From Linnemannia elongata (Eukaryota; Mortierellomycota; Mortierellomycetes; Mortierellales; Mortierellaceae), in NCBI GenBank assembly GCA_036320915.1, contig JAXBDG010000012.1:496001-560000 (forward strand): a stretch of 64,000 bases of DNA, written 5' to 3'. Made by a program: the position numbers and the translations under genes. Shown here piece by piece: positions 23,642 to 34,163 of this stretch. Below the pieces are notes generated by a model. It made no database searches, was not told the DNA's origin, and saw nothing but the letters and a program-made list of their open reading frames with translations. The first letter of the stretch is position 1, and every line of letters starts with the position of its first letter.

Positions 23642-24644
23642 GCTTGGTAAGGGCTTCGTTCACGGTGAGGTTGGGGTGAGGTAGACAGCCAAATGGGATA
23701 GTTGTGTTTGCCAAAGGAGACGAAAGTGTGGTGGGCGATCAATGAAGCTGATTATGGCGGGGAGGGGCAGTAGAGTACTGGCTGAATCACGATGCAATGA
23801 AAGTGGTCAGGGAAATTAAGGAGGTGAGGGTACAGGCTAAAGAAACCAAGGGTTTATGATAGAAGGTGAGGAGAGAGTGAGTGAGAGAGAAACGCTCGCC
23901 AAGAGCGACAAAAGAAATGGTCTCCACTTGACGGTGAATGTGGGTTAGATCAAGCTGGAGAATGAGTGAGAGGGGGTGGCAGTGGGTAGGAACATAGATA
24001 GATAGGACGAGGTGGCATTGGGGGAGAAGAACAAAAACATTGATCGGTCGTATCACAACGCGTGTTATGGTGACATAAACCAGGGAGAGTGGCAAAGAAA
24101 CCATGAAGGGAGAATAGAGGGGAGAGAGGGGGAGAGAGAGAGTGGCAGGTGGAGTGGTGGGAGTGTCCCTGTACGCGTGCTGGACTGCATCCGGTGTCGC
24201 TGCTATTGCCGGTGTATTGGGGTGAGGTGGCGAAGGAAAAGGTGCCTATGTCAAGAACTGGCAACTCATCCGTGCGTCTGGTTGGTCACTCCATCCATGC
24301 CAACTGACGGACAAGATCCTCCTTTGACTGCACGCCAAAAGATAACGCCATCGTTTTCGTGTGTGTATGTATATATATCTTTATCCATCTCTCTTGATGC
24401 CTTCTCTCTTTGGTTCGTCCTTTACTTGGTAGGCGCTCGCTTGTTGACGACTCTTCTCTATCCTGTTTCCTGCTGATCCCGGATGTAGCGTTTGGCGAAT
24501 GGGAGACTAAAAAAGGCGGTACGTTGGAAGCATACGATGGGTTTACCGTGAGGGTTGCTCTTCTTGTGTGGTAAGAGGAGCGCCGTGAAGAAGGAAGGGA
24601 GGTTGAGTGCGTTGGTGTAATGGTTGTGCTAGGCTGAACTTGGC
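23642..24644. other. Intergenic between KH gene and nuclease locus
   Basis: Leader of the KH-domain gene, with GA-rich runs near 24105-24150, and about 500 bp of unassigned sequence. No domain-bearing frame was found; the longest frame (24012-24476) is compositionally simple. Confidence 0.45.
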
Positions 24645-24678
24645 TGCAGGACAATTGGCGCCAAAATGACGTCACCGA
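24645..24678 (+). repeat. Left inverted blocks flanking the nuclease gene
   Basis: Block 1 is TGCAGGACAATTGGCGCC (24645-24662) and block 2 is AAAATGACGTCACCGA (24663-24678). Both recur in inverted orientation at 29711-29754. Block 2 contains the palindrome TGACGTCA, which is also the CRE/ATF site, so a regulatory reading is possible. Confidence 0.65.
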
Positions 24679-24752
24679 GGTCGCGTCATCGTGAAACCAA
24701 TCCCCACAATCCGTCACTAATGCGTGGTGTCGCACACGCGTAAAATTCTAGT
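24679..24752 (-). other. Short 3' region of the nuclease gene (candidate guide-RNA scaffold region)
   Basis: Only 74 bp separate the stop codon of the nuclease gene from the left inverted block. In TnpB and Fanzor systems the guide RNA is typically made from the noncoding end of the element next to the gene. This strip and the last part of the coding region are the place to look. No specific RNA structure was established by eye. Confidence 0.2.
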
Positions 24753-27700
24753 CTAGGCTCGTGTCGATTTCCCACGCCTTCCCTGATCCTGACTGGAGGC
24801 GGCCATGGTTCTCTTGCGACGTCCAGGGGCTCGATCGGCGGAGGTGCTGCTGTTGGCCACACTGCTCGAAGTTGTGCTGGATCCCTCGTCAGAGCTAGCC
24901 TTCCAGGGGTATGTACCATCCGCGTTGATAGGCTGGAGGTAATCCGGCCTCTCATGCCTCACCAGGTGTCCTAGAGCGATCTTGCACATGTTCTCGGCAG
25001 CCATGACATCTCTATGATGAAAGATCTGACAGTGGAAGCAGTAGAAGGTCCGTAAGGTCACTTGTGCGACAAAGTGGGTGCACCTCGGACACTTCTTCGA
25101 CGTATAGTACTCGTTCAGTCCTACAACCACATATCCTAACGATCGCGCCTAAAATTGTGAATAAAATCACGTTAGTATTTTTTTTTTTTTTTTTCATTCA
25201 ACGACATTCACTTACAGTGCTTTGAATCAAAGTTATCAATAAAACAGGCCTACCTTCTGAACGAAATACGAAAGAAAAGTCGAGTGTAGCGACGAGAGCC
25301 TGGACTTGCTTGAGAATTGCCCGAGACCAACGCCAATTAGGATCGGATCTGTGCTCTTGTTATCTTCCACACGCCGACCCAGACTACCGCCAACAATGCC
25401 GAGCAGACTCTCCGCGATGGCTTGGTACTCTGCTTGCCGCGCCCGCCTCATGTCCCAATGATGTCTCTGATACCGATGGTCGTCGCCAGAATAGAACTTT
25501 TTCAGTCGTTGCTCAACCTGTTCAAGCTCTCTCACATACTCAACAACGCTCGCACCTTGTCCTCGAAGGGGTGGTAGATGGGTCTCGATGTACGCAATGG
25601 AGTCGTCCTCCTCGCCTTGTAGTGTAGTCAGTTTCTGATTCTCGAGCCACCTTCTAAAGCGAAATGTTGGCTGATACACAGCTTTCTGTTTCACCGCCAA
25701 GTTATAGAAGGCAGGTTTCGATAGGGTCACGAGCGAATCCGTTACTGGGGGTTGCGCGGAGGTGAAGGTGGAGGCTGACGCGGGAACTGGATTCAAGGTT
25801 GTTGTCCATTGGCTAGCGGGGCTGGTCGATTCCTGATTGGTGGTGACGATTCCGTCCATGCTGGAGCCCTCCTCAGCCTTCTCCTTGCCATCCAGGCCAT
25901 TGGGCAAATGTGCAAATGCGCCAACTACGCATGCCTGGCCCCCGTCTAAAGTGAGAATCTTCATCCTGTCCACATCTTTGCCAGGCCAAAGCTCTCTGAT
26001 ATCCTGCTCGCTCCTAATCACGTTCCTGATTTCCTGAAGGAAACTGTTGGTCCCAGCAACGGTTGTTGTGATTCTTGAGGGCATATCCTCCTCGGCTAAC
26101 CTTTTGAAGCGAGCATCCTGCCGTTCTCGTAACTTGAAAGTTAGAACTTGTACCAAAAAGCCATCCGTTCGGATCGATCCTTGCGGGATGTAGCCGCCTT
26201 GGTGATAGTCCCTTGGCTTGGTCTTTTCAACTAGCTTCAAATGATCTCGTATCTGGTCCAAGGAGATCAGACTAATGGCCCCGCGATGACCAGCCTTGCG
26301 CTTTTGACGGTTTGACAGTCCAACTGGATCAATGTCTGAGATGAAATGCTTGATAATAACCCCAGGCTCTCGACCTCCAATCCAGTCCTCGAGATCCTTA
26401 ATAGATGTGAGAGTGGTAATGTCTTCGTCCAAGAGGGCCAGCTCGACCAATCGCTGCTTCAACAAAGGTCGCTTCCAAAAGAACGCAGCCAACTCACGTT
26501 CTGAGAAAGTCACAAACGGTTGCTTCGAGGACGTGACGGGGGCGAGACGCCAGCTGTTCGGAATGAGTTCGTTGAGGGCAAGGTAGTTTTCGGCGGCCGA
26601 GATGTTTTCCTGAATCCGGATATCGATGTGGGCTTCTATTCGTCCCTTGTCCTTCGAAGCTTTGACCTACAGTAAAAAGTCAAGTATTAGCAATAAACTT
26701 TATAGTAAAAACTTCAGTGCATTCTTGTTCGCACCACTTGTATCCTTACCTGATCGTGCAAAAGGTGGGAGCCGTTATTATACATCTTCTTCAGTTCCAC
26801 AGAAAGTTGTTCTGCGACGGACCGCACCAGAGTGCTCGCTGAGAACAGCATTGTTTCGTTTAGCTCGCTCCGATTTCTACAGATGTCGAAGAGTTGAAGC
26901 CCTACCAAGATGTTGATGAAAGTGTTGACGGATTTGCCGATTTTGGAGTTCTTGTCTGGAAGATTTCTTGAGTACAGGTACGTCAGGAAAGACCGAAGGA
27001 ACATGGAGTGTTTGTTGTCCTTCCTTTCTGCATCCAAGTCGCCTGAATCCTCCTGGATATCGTCGCCGTCGGCGTCGGCGTCATCACACTTGTTGGTCAA
27101 GGGCTCAATCCTCCCACACAGATAATCCAAAGTATCTCGCTCGTCCACTGTCACCGCATCCCGCCGTGCCTCCAACCGCTCCGACTCCAACATGGTCTTG
27201 CCTGCTTTCCTCAGTTCCTGTCGCTTAGACTCCTCCGCGGCCTTCATACGGATCTGCAACATCTCCAGAAACGCACCAATGAGGCGTTGAGCCTTTCTCT
27301 TGATATCCACTGCTAGCGCTGAGCCCTCGTTGATACAGTTGATCACCTCAAGCTGTAGATCAGGCCGATCGATCAAAGCTCGTTCAACGTTGGTTTTCAA
27401 AGTACCGACCTCCAGCGATGATATGGGGTGGTGCCAGCCGAGAGACTTAATGAGACTCTGCTTGCCCTTCTCTGCGTTCGATTTCGGTCCCTCATCGGAT
27501 GACGTCTTTTTCTGGGTCTTCTTCGCCTTCGCATCCTTCTTTTTGCTGTCCTTCTTGGTGCTGCTGGAGGAGGTGTCGTCGGGGGACTCGGGAACCTTCT
27601 TGGGCGGTTTCCAAACAAGTTGCTTGGCCTTGGGTGGGGGCTCATGAGCCAACTTCCCTTGTCGCTCCTTGAAGGAAAATCGCTGACGATGTCGAGGTAT

Positions 27701-29092
27701 CCGTGTTCTTGTTAATGGTGGATGACTATGGTCTTGCGGATTCGAAGATGTCGAACCAGAAGGCTCCAAACTAGCAATGGATGGCTGCTGAAGGAAGGAT
27801 TCAGAGTTCTTGGTCACCGGTGCTGGGGATTCGATAGTCCGATACCGATTAAAAGATCTCGGAACTCGCAATCGTGCGATAGCATCGTTGGAGGATCTAT
27901 CAATTTTTTTTAAGAAATACAAACATGATGAGGTACGATTCACACATATAGATTGGTCTCGATTGGCGTAACAGTAAATAGTTACCTGGGCTGAGCTCCC
28001 CGTATTTGACTCTGTTTGTGTTGATCATATCGCATGCAGAAATCCTGAAATCGGACCTGTAGTTGCTCGAACATGATCTGAGAACCGGGCCGGGATCCAT
28101 CAGTTTCAAGCCTGGTTTGTTGGAGATCCACAAAGACTCTGGTCGAGTTGGCGAAGTCCTGATTGTTGGTGTTTTTTGAGATAACCCGGTTGTCAGATAG
28201 ATAACCCAACACAATGTCCTTTGGGTCTATTAAGTAACGCAAGATATCAACCACGGTCAGAGCTTCATCTGAAAAAGAAACCAATATCAATGGATAAAAA
28301 ATTTCCCACTTGATCATTACCTGCACGGTCGATTGACTTGATAATAGAAAAATTAGTCGCAGGGCCGAGGGAGTGAATGTTCTTGTTATAGTCGTTACGA
28401 CTCACAGCCGCCAGAGCAGTCAACTGGGAACGAGAGACGCCAAGAGCTTTCAAAAGATCTGGAACGTTGTACACGAGGATGAGACCTCTGGATATGGGAC
28501 GCCATAGAGTTCGGATGGAGGTGTACGCCATCATGTCCGAGTCCCTAGAGATAACAATGTCGTCTGGCTGCGCATCGATCGCAATGGCCAAGTCCGCTTC
28601 GGTGTCGGCAAGTTTAACAGTCCAGCCCGCGTTCTGCATGTACTGAGCAAATCCCGAGCGACTTTCCCGAGACCAGTAAAAAGACGAGGCCAGGCTCGAC
28701 CGAACATCAACAAAGTGATGTTTGCTAATGCGGAGACCGTTGTCCAGACGGGAGTCAAGAGTGTCCAGGGCTGTGGTGGTGCGTTCTAGTGCTCTGTCCC
28801 GTACTCTCTCTCGCTCGGCGGCTGTGTAGCTCTTTTCCACTGCCTGATAGCCGTCGATGTAGAGTGACATATCCAGGGAAGACCCATACCGACGGACTTC
28901 CTCCTCGAGCATGCGGTGTGCGACATCTGGTGGATTGTTGGAGTAACTGTTGCGAATGACCTGGTGGCATGTTCCGAGGACATCAAGTCTGCGATGTTTG
29001 TCTGGAGCGATTTTGGCGATGATCGACTGGTACAATAAAGCAGGGTTGTAACCCTTGCGTCGTATAAATGGGAACCAAAAAGATATACCCAT
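24753..29092 (-). CDS. Two-domain nuclease: N-terminal FEN1/XPG-like domain fused to C-terminal Fanzor/TnpB-like RuvC domain
   Basis: Exons 29092-28321, 28268-27986, 27896-26750, 26666-25254 and 25148-24753 total 4011 nt (1336 residues), with GT/AG sites and frame kept at every junction. Residues 1-257 follow the FEN1/XPG plan: MGI start, D37, D80 (YIDG), E165 and D167 (TEADLA), D184 and D186 (SRDSD), and D234 before a helix-hairpin-helix-like SLGPATNFSIIKSI. Human FEN1 has its acids at 34, 86, 158, 160, 179, 181 and 233. A Lys-rich linker lies near 430-480. The C-terminal part has RTDG near 900, RuvC-I LTLDGGQ (D975), GVGLGQF near 1180, NEYYTSKKCPRC (E1218, C1225, C1228), CFHC (C1242, C1245) and HRDVMAAEN (D1252). 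These are hallmarks of Fanzor, the eukaryotic RNA-guided TnpB relative. RNA guidance here is inference. Confidence 0.85.
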
Positions 29093-29710
29093 AGCGGCTG
29101 TTGCGGGCTCATGGGAGGAAGAAAGGAAAGAAAGTGGAGTGAGAGTTCTTTATTGTGTACGCGCTCAATTTATATGAGATGTTTACCAGTTGATACTTGC
29201 AGGTCGTATCAACTGTATGTTCGATCACGTCACCCAGACGAGACAGTATAAAGATCAGCTATGGGAGCGAGTCATCTCGCACAGGGAAATCGGCTACAGA
29301 CAAAAATAAGCTTAGCTTCTCTTTGGAGACGATACTTTCGCCACAGTTCCTTCTTTAGTGCAGAGGTAGGACTGAAAAGAGAAAGAGGCTGATTTAGTGG
29401 CCAAATAGGCCAAAGCATTCGAGGACAGCAAGGCAGAGTTAATGGCCCTTCTTGAGAAGATATACCATGCACTCGAGGCTAAAATGAAAAGAAAGTGCTC
29501 GTTACAGTACCTCCGAGAAACAGTAGCTTTGCTACACAGCGCCTATCTTCAAGTCAAAGGCGTAAATAAGAGTGGTGCTGGACGAATAACTACTGTATTG
29601 TGTCAAATGATCTCATTGAGCCGACTTTCATTGTATTATGGTGTCAAATGAAAGTAAAATCAATCCATATTAGGAAAGATTTCATGCTTAGCTTCAGCCA
29701 ATAGAATTAT
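29093..29710. other. Upstream region of the nuclease gene
   Basis: 618 bp between the start codon and the right inverted blocks; presumably the promoter. It holds a plus-strand frame at 29442-29651 (69 residues, starts MALLEKIYHALEAKM) without known domain. A small hairpin lies at about 29625-29654 (CTTTCATT ... AATGAAAG). Confidence 0.4.
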
Positions 29711-29760
29711 GGCGTCCATTGTCCTGCACCCCTGAACTTCGGTGACGTCATTTTAGGCGT
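29711..29760 (-). repeat. Right inverted blocks flanking the nuclease gene
   Basis: Read on the minus strand, 29754-29739 is AAAATGACGTCACCGA, identical to left block 2. 29728-29711 is TGCAGGACAATGGACGCC, 16/18 identical to left block 1. The order of the two blocks is swapped relative to the left side. Just outside block 2 the minus strand reads GACGCCT, echoing the GGCGCC beside block 2 on the left. Confidence 0.65.
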
Positions 29761-32117
29761 CGATCTAGAGAGTGCGAAAAAAAAAAAAAAAAGCCAGTTC
29801 GCCTAACAAGCAGGGATCCATATCATTTTTCTTTTCCCGGTTCAATATCAATCGGAGCGGATGAAGGAATCCAAGAAAGAAAGAAAAAATAATGGTAGGA
29901 AAAAGGATATATGTGATTCCAGAAGCGAGCAGGGAAAGAGAGGGAAGAAAGCCAAGACAACAGCCCTCTGGAATGCGGGCTTACGGACAGAGAAAAATAA
30001 AATTCACACATGGACATATGGAGACAGACAGGGTAGAGGGACTGGGAAGGAAGGATGAAGAGACAAGAGAGGAAGAAAACGAGGGATGTTAAGAAACTTG
30101 GGTTCGGACCACGGTAGCGTTTCTTGGCAGTACTGTGGGAAGCAGGAGGAGGAACGATCTTGCCGCAATGTAGGTGTAAAGCATGTACTTTTGTATCAAA
30201 GAGGGAGGGGGAAAAGCTAAAAGAGGTGTACGAGGCAGGCTGTGTTGGTTGGCAAAGGGCGGAACCAAACTGCTTACAGAGAAAAGGCCACCAATGAGAG
30301 CTGAGCAAATGAAGGGAAGACGAGCAAAAAAGGAGTACTACAGACAGCATTGGAGTTTCCGATCGATGCGGACCCTTGATGGGTCTGAGGGTTATGTTAC
30401 ATATAGAGCACAGCCTTAACACCCCATGCAAAAATTGTATTAGAGGACATGAGAAAGGAGGCTGGACGTACTCAACATGAGCTAAAAGAGCAATGATATG
30501 TCAGGGACAAGTTCAGGGATTGAGATACAAGGGATATACAATAGAAGAGAAATGATAAAAAACCAACAGCCCACATTCGTGGATTGGAGGGGAATGGTAC
30601 TTGTCATCCCGCGGAACAGTATTGCACTACATAAACAATATATACCATTCATCAACCGATCGTCTATAACAATAACAAAAAAAAAAAAAAAAAAAAGCCC
30701 TGGGTGGCTGGCACTGATGGCGGGAAGAAGTTGGAATCAAAAAGGAGAAGAATATGGAGGAGGGTACATGGAGGACAGTGAGGGGGGGCAGTAGGAAGCA
30801 TAACTGACAGTGGTGGCAGAGAAAGAATAGGGGGGGTGAAAATGGATCGCATGGATGCAATAGCCCAGACGACGCACAAAAAAAAGAAGAGATATGATAA
30901 AGAACAAGTCCATGTACTGACTACACTTGGATACTTTTGGTGGGCAATCGAGTGAAAACAGCACAAACAAGGCAGGTTCGATACATTCATTTGCGTGAAC
31001 GAGAATTTTGCTCTTCTGTTGTTCATTTATGGTACCGTTCCCTGTCCCTGTCCCTTCCTTTTTGCTCACTTTCTATATTCTCGGTGAAATTGTTTATACA
31101 GTCATCACCACGCTCACTTACTTCCTTCTACTCCTTGTCTCTTCAGCCAACAATAAAGTCGCCGCACTCCCTCCCGCTCGCTTCATATCCGTCCAGATCC
31201 ATTTGTCAAGCTCGCTCGCCCAGCCACAACATCGGATTGCATAAAAGGGTCTTGCTGAACTTGACTAGCAGTACTTCTTTCTCTCATCCTTCCATTTTCT
31301 TTTTCACTTTCTCTCTACTGCTCCTTACCATAAACCTTTTATAACAGCTTGTGTTCCTAAGCATCTCTGATTTCATTCGTTGCCACTTTTGTTCTATTCC
31401 ATTTCTTTTATTCTTTTGTCCATTCATTGTCGCTTCATTGCTCAGCACAGACTTATCGTACATCCCATATACACATATTGTTCTGCTCTTTCTTTACCTT
31501 ATTCAGTCAACTGCCCGTTCCCACATCGCCTATTGACAGCATCCAACTAAGAGAGTCGAGGAGCCACCACACCGCATCAACTCCGGAACATTCAATTCCT
31601 CAAAAGTGAGTCTGTCAACTTGAATGCCGATCGTGCTTATCTTTTTGTTTTGTACAACCATGACAACCAGTGTTGCCAACTCTAATTCGCCAATCCCTTT
31701 TATTTCTTGTTCACTTTCTTTCATATTCCCCCCATCCCTCTCAATCGTTAAATGTCTCCTTTCGACATTCAATCAGACGACCATTTGCTTTCCTGGGGTG
31801 CCTTTTGCTCCATCACTTGTAGCTTCCGAGCTTTCACTTGCTCCACTCCTCAGCGTAGGGTCTGTTGAACCCATACTCACACATTTGTTGACATTACAAA
31901 AAAACAGCCCCAACAGCCCGCTTATTAGTATCAACTCAGCCCCAAAAAATATCCATTCAACCAACCATTACCACGAGCATCCAGTTTGTTGACACTTATT
32001 CAGCACTTTCTCTATCGCTTCCAACAATCTGCTCATTTTAATATTACCCAAACTCCTCATTTGCTCGACAAGCGCCTTCACCTATCCTACTCGCAGCCCA
32101 AAATCACACTCCAGAGA
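29761..32117. other. Long non-coding stretch upstream of the zinc-finger gene
   Basis: Begins with an A-run (about 29778-29793). 29,830-30,950 is purine-rich on the plus strand with another A-run near 30680. 31,020-32,100 is pyrimidine-rich and probably forms promoter plus a long 5' UTR, perhaps with introns, of the zinc-finger gene. The open frames on both strands are compositionally biased and carry no recognisable domain. Confidence 0.5.
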
Positions 32118-33750
32118 ATGCACCCTCAGTTTTCCTATGGTGTTGGCAACAACTACACCAACGAATTCGACATTCAGGCAACTGCTACTCCTTCGACCGT
32201 TCCACCGATCCTCAACCAAACGGATTCTCCAAGAGCTTCGTCAAGTTCTATATCGTCGCCACATTTATCCGCAACAACCATTTCAACACCAATTCAGTCC
32301 AGCACTTCGGCTTCCCATCTACCAAACGACCTCTCACCTAACCACCTTTTTCTATCGTCCATGGCAAGGAACCAACCACATAATCACTATCAACAACAAG
32401 GACTCCAGCAACAACCCAATTTGCCCCAGTCTGACTTCCCATTATATCCAACGCCCTTGGAGCAGTCAACTTATCCTCCCCAGCTCCCCGCAGCCGAACC
32501 CCCCAACAAGGGGTTTCTTGCGCATTTCAATCCGGTCTCCTTCGAAACCATTTCTCCTGCCCAGGACTACTTGATGGCATCCTCCTTTGACGCTGAGGAG
32601 GTCCCGCAAGGTTGGCTCTGGGATGCTTATCAGCAAGCCGCAATGGACTCAATGCTACTGGATCAAACTCCCCGTCGAGAGCAGCATTTCTTGCCCCAAG
32701 TCCATACACCTGGCCTCTCCTCGTCTCACTCAACAGTGTTTCCCTCTGGTCTCTATCCCGGTGATACATTCTGGCATTCCAACGCTCTTGAGCTGGCCTC
32801 ACGAGCCGCTGAACTAGCTTCAGCCTCCCTTATGAATATTGCTACCACCGCTCCTGCCTTTGCTACAAACGGTATCACCGGAAGCTCTTCGTCTTACCAT
32901 ACGATGGGATCCTCCAGCTTATCGATGACGGTACCCAGCTCCTCAAGTCAGTCAAGCATATCTGCCACCTCTGGGTTCTTGCGGCCGAGCCGAAGTGATG
33001 GAGTAGGAAGAAAGAGTCGTCGCTCATCCTCTAAAACGTCGAGTTCGCTCACCTCGAGCGGGAGATCTGGTAGATCACGTTCGTTGGTTTCTTCCCCAAG
33101 ACCATCATTTCTCTCGGACCCAAATGAAATGTTTAGTCAGGGCCTGTCAAGAACTATTCCGTCGTATGCAACTCACTCTCTACAGCCGTATCACAACCTT
33201 CACCATTGTCTGGCCCACAGTTGCCAAGGCAGTGGCGACTTTTCACCATCGGCTCCATGCTCAGTTACATCATCCTCTCCTTCACCGTCAATCTCACCAA
33301 AACTCTTGCCTATATCTTCACTCACCCACTCATCCTCGTGCTCTTCAACGGCAATGACAGCAAAGCAGGAGGCAGTCATTAATACCTCAGCTCCACCCGC
33401 CCCAACATTTGTTCGGCTACCTCCGCCCATGTTCCAGTGTCCGATGGAAAAGTGCCCAAAGTCATTCGCAAGGGCCTACAACTTGCACATACATCTCAAG
33501 ACTCAGCACCATCTTGCTTCGAAGGAGCTTGCTGCCGTCTCTCCATTGCGTGCTCCTCCATCTGCTCCTCCGGTCCAAATCATTACCCCTGAGGAGGTCG
33601 CTGCTAGAACGTCAACGTCAGACAAGGACCAACCATCTACTGTGCAGTCAGGGTCGAAGGCAACAAATACTACTTCGTCATTAACGCAGTCGAACCTTCT
33701 TTCGTTGGCAAGAGCTAACAATACCTCCAGCAATAATGATGGCGACAACG

Positions 33751-33790
<40 letters not shown>

Positions 33791-34163
33791 CGGTGGCAAT
33801 GGTATGATCAGCGGCTGCTATGATGAGAGCACTGGCGATGGCGTCGAGAATGGGTCTTTGGATTGCGATTCCTCCTGTGTGTCGCTGCCACAAGGAGGGA
33901 CTGCGGCTTGTGGACAGGGACGATCGTTTGCATGCCATTTGTGCCCTCGAATCTTTTCGAGGAAGCATGATTTGCATCGTCATATCCGCGTGCATACAGG
34001 ATCCAAGCCGTATTTGTGCACGAATTGTCACAAGGCTTTTGCGAGAACGGATGCCCTCTGTCGACATTACAAGGTGGAAGACGATTGCCGACAAGTTCTT
34101 ATAGAGGTTGAAGCTGCATCGACTATGACTATGACGGAGAGCGAGGAGCGGGCAGCAAACTAG
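32118..34163 (+). CDS. C2H2 zinc-finger transcription factor (Crz1/Prz1-like finger type)
   Basis: Intronless, 681 residues from the ATG at 32118 (MHPQFSYGVGNNYTN). An upstream ATG at 31986 is in frame, but its sequence lacks protein character. The first about 430 residues are Ser/Thr/Pro/Gln-rich, as expected of activation or phospho-regulated regions. Finger 1 (near 439) is FQCPMEKCPKSFARAYNLHI. Fingers 2 and 3 (from about 604) read FACHLCPRIFSRKHDLHRHI and YLCTNCHKAFARTDALCRHY, the last ending in Cys instead of His (C2HC). FAR.YNL, SRKHDL.RH and FARTDAL.RH recall the calcineurin-responsive Crz1/Prz1 fingers. Unusually, fingers 1 and 2 are separated by about 140 residues including poly-Asn (about 543-560). 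Target genes and calcineurin control are not shown by the sequence. Confidence 0.82.

Larger units (their letters stand above)
24645..29760 (-). mobile_element. Candidate element bounded by inverted blocks, carrying the FEN1-RuvC nuclease gene
   Basis: Two short blocks left of the nuclease gene recur, inverted, to its right. No transposase gene lies between them. The span is about 5.1 kb. Eukaryotic Fanzor genes are known to travel in transposons, so a mobile origin is plausible. A clean target-site duplication is not visible: TTGGCGCC on the left and TAGGCGTC on the right agree at 6 of 8 positions, but GGCGCC is itself palindromic. The ends are therefore tentative, and the element may be a domesticated remnant. 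Confidence 0.4.

Noticed and set aside
24663..24678. TGACGTCA purely as a CRE/ATF promoter site
   Set aside because: This copy lies downstream of the gene's 3' end, and identity with the right copy extends beyond the palindrome (AAAA...CCGA). Inverted flanking blocks explain it better, though a regulatory role is not excluded.
29823..30431. Minus-strand frame of 202 residues beside the nuclease locus
   Set aside because: It is the pyrimidine-rich complement of a purine-biased spacer, with Ser/Leu/Phe bias and no domain.
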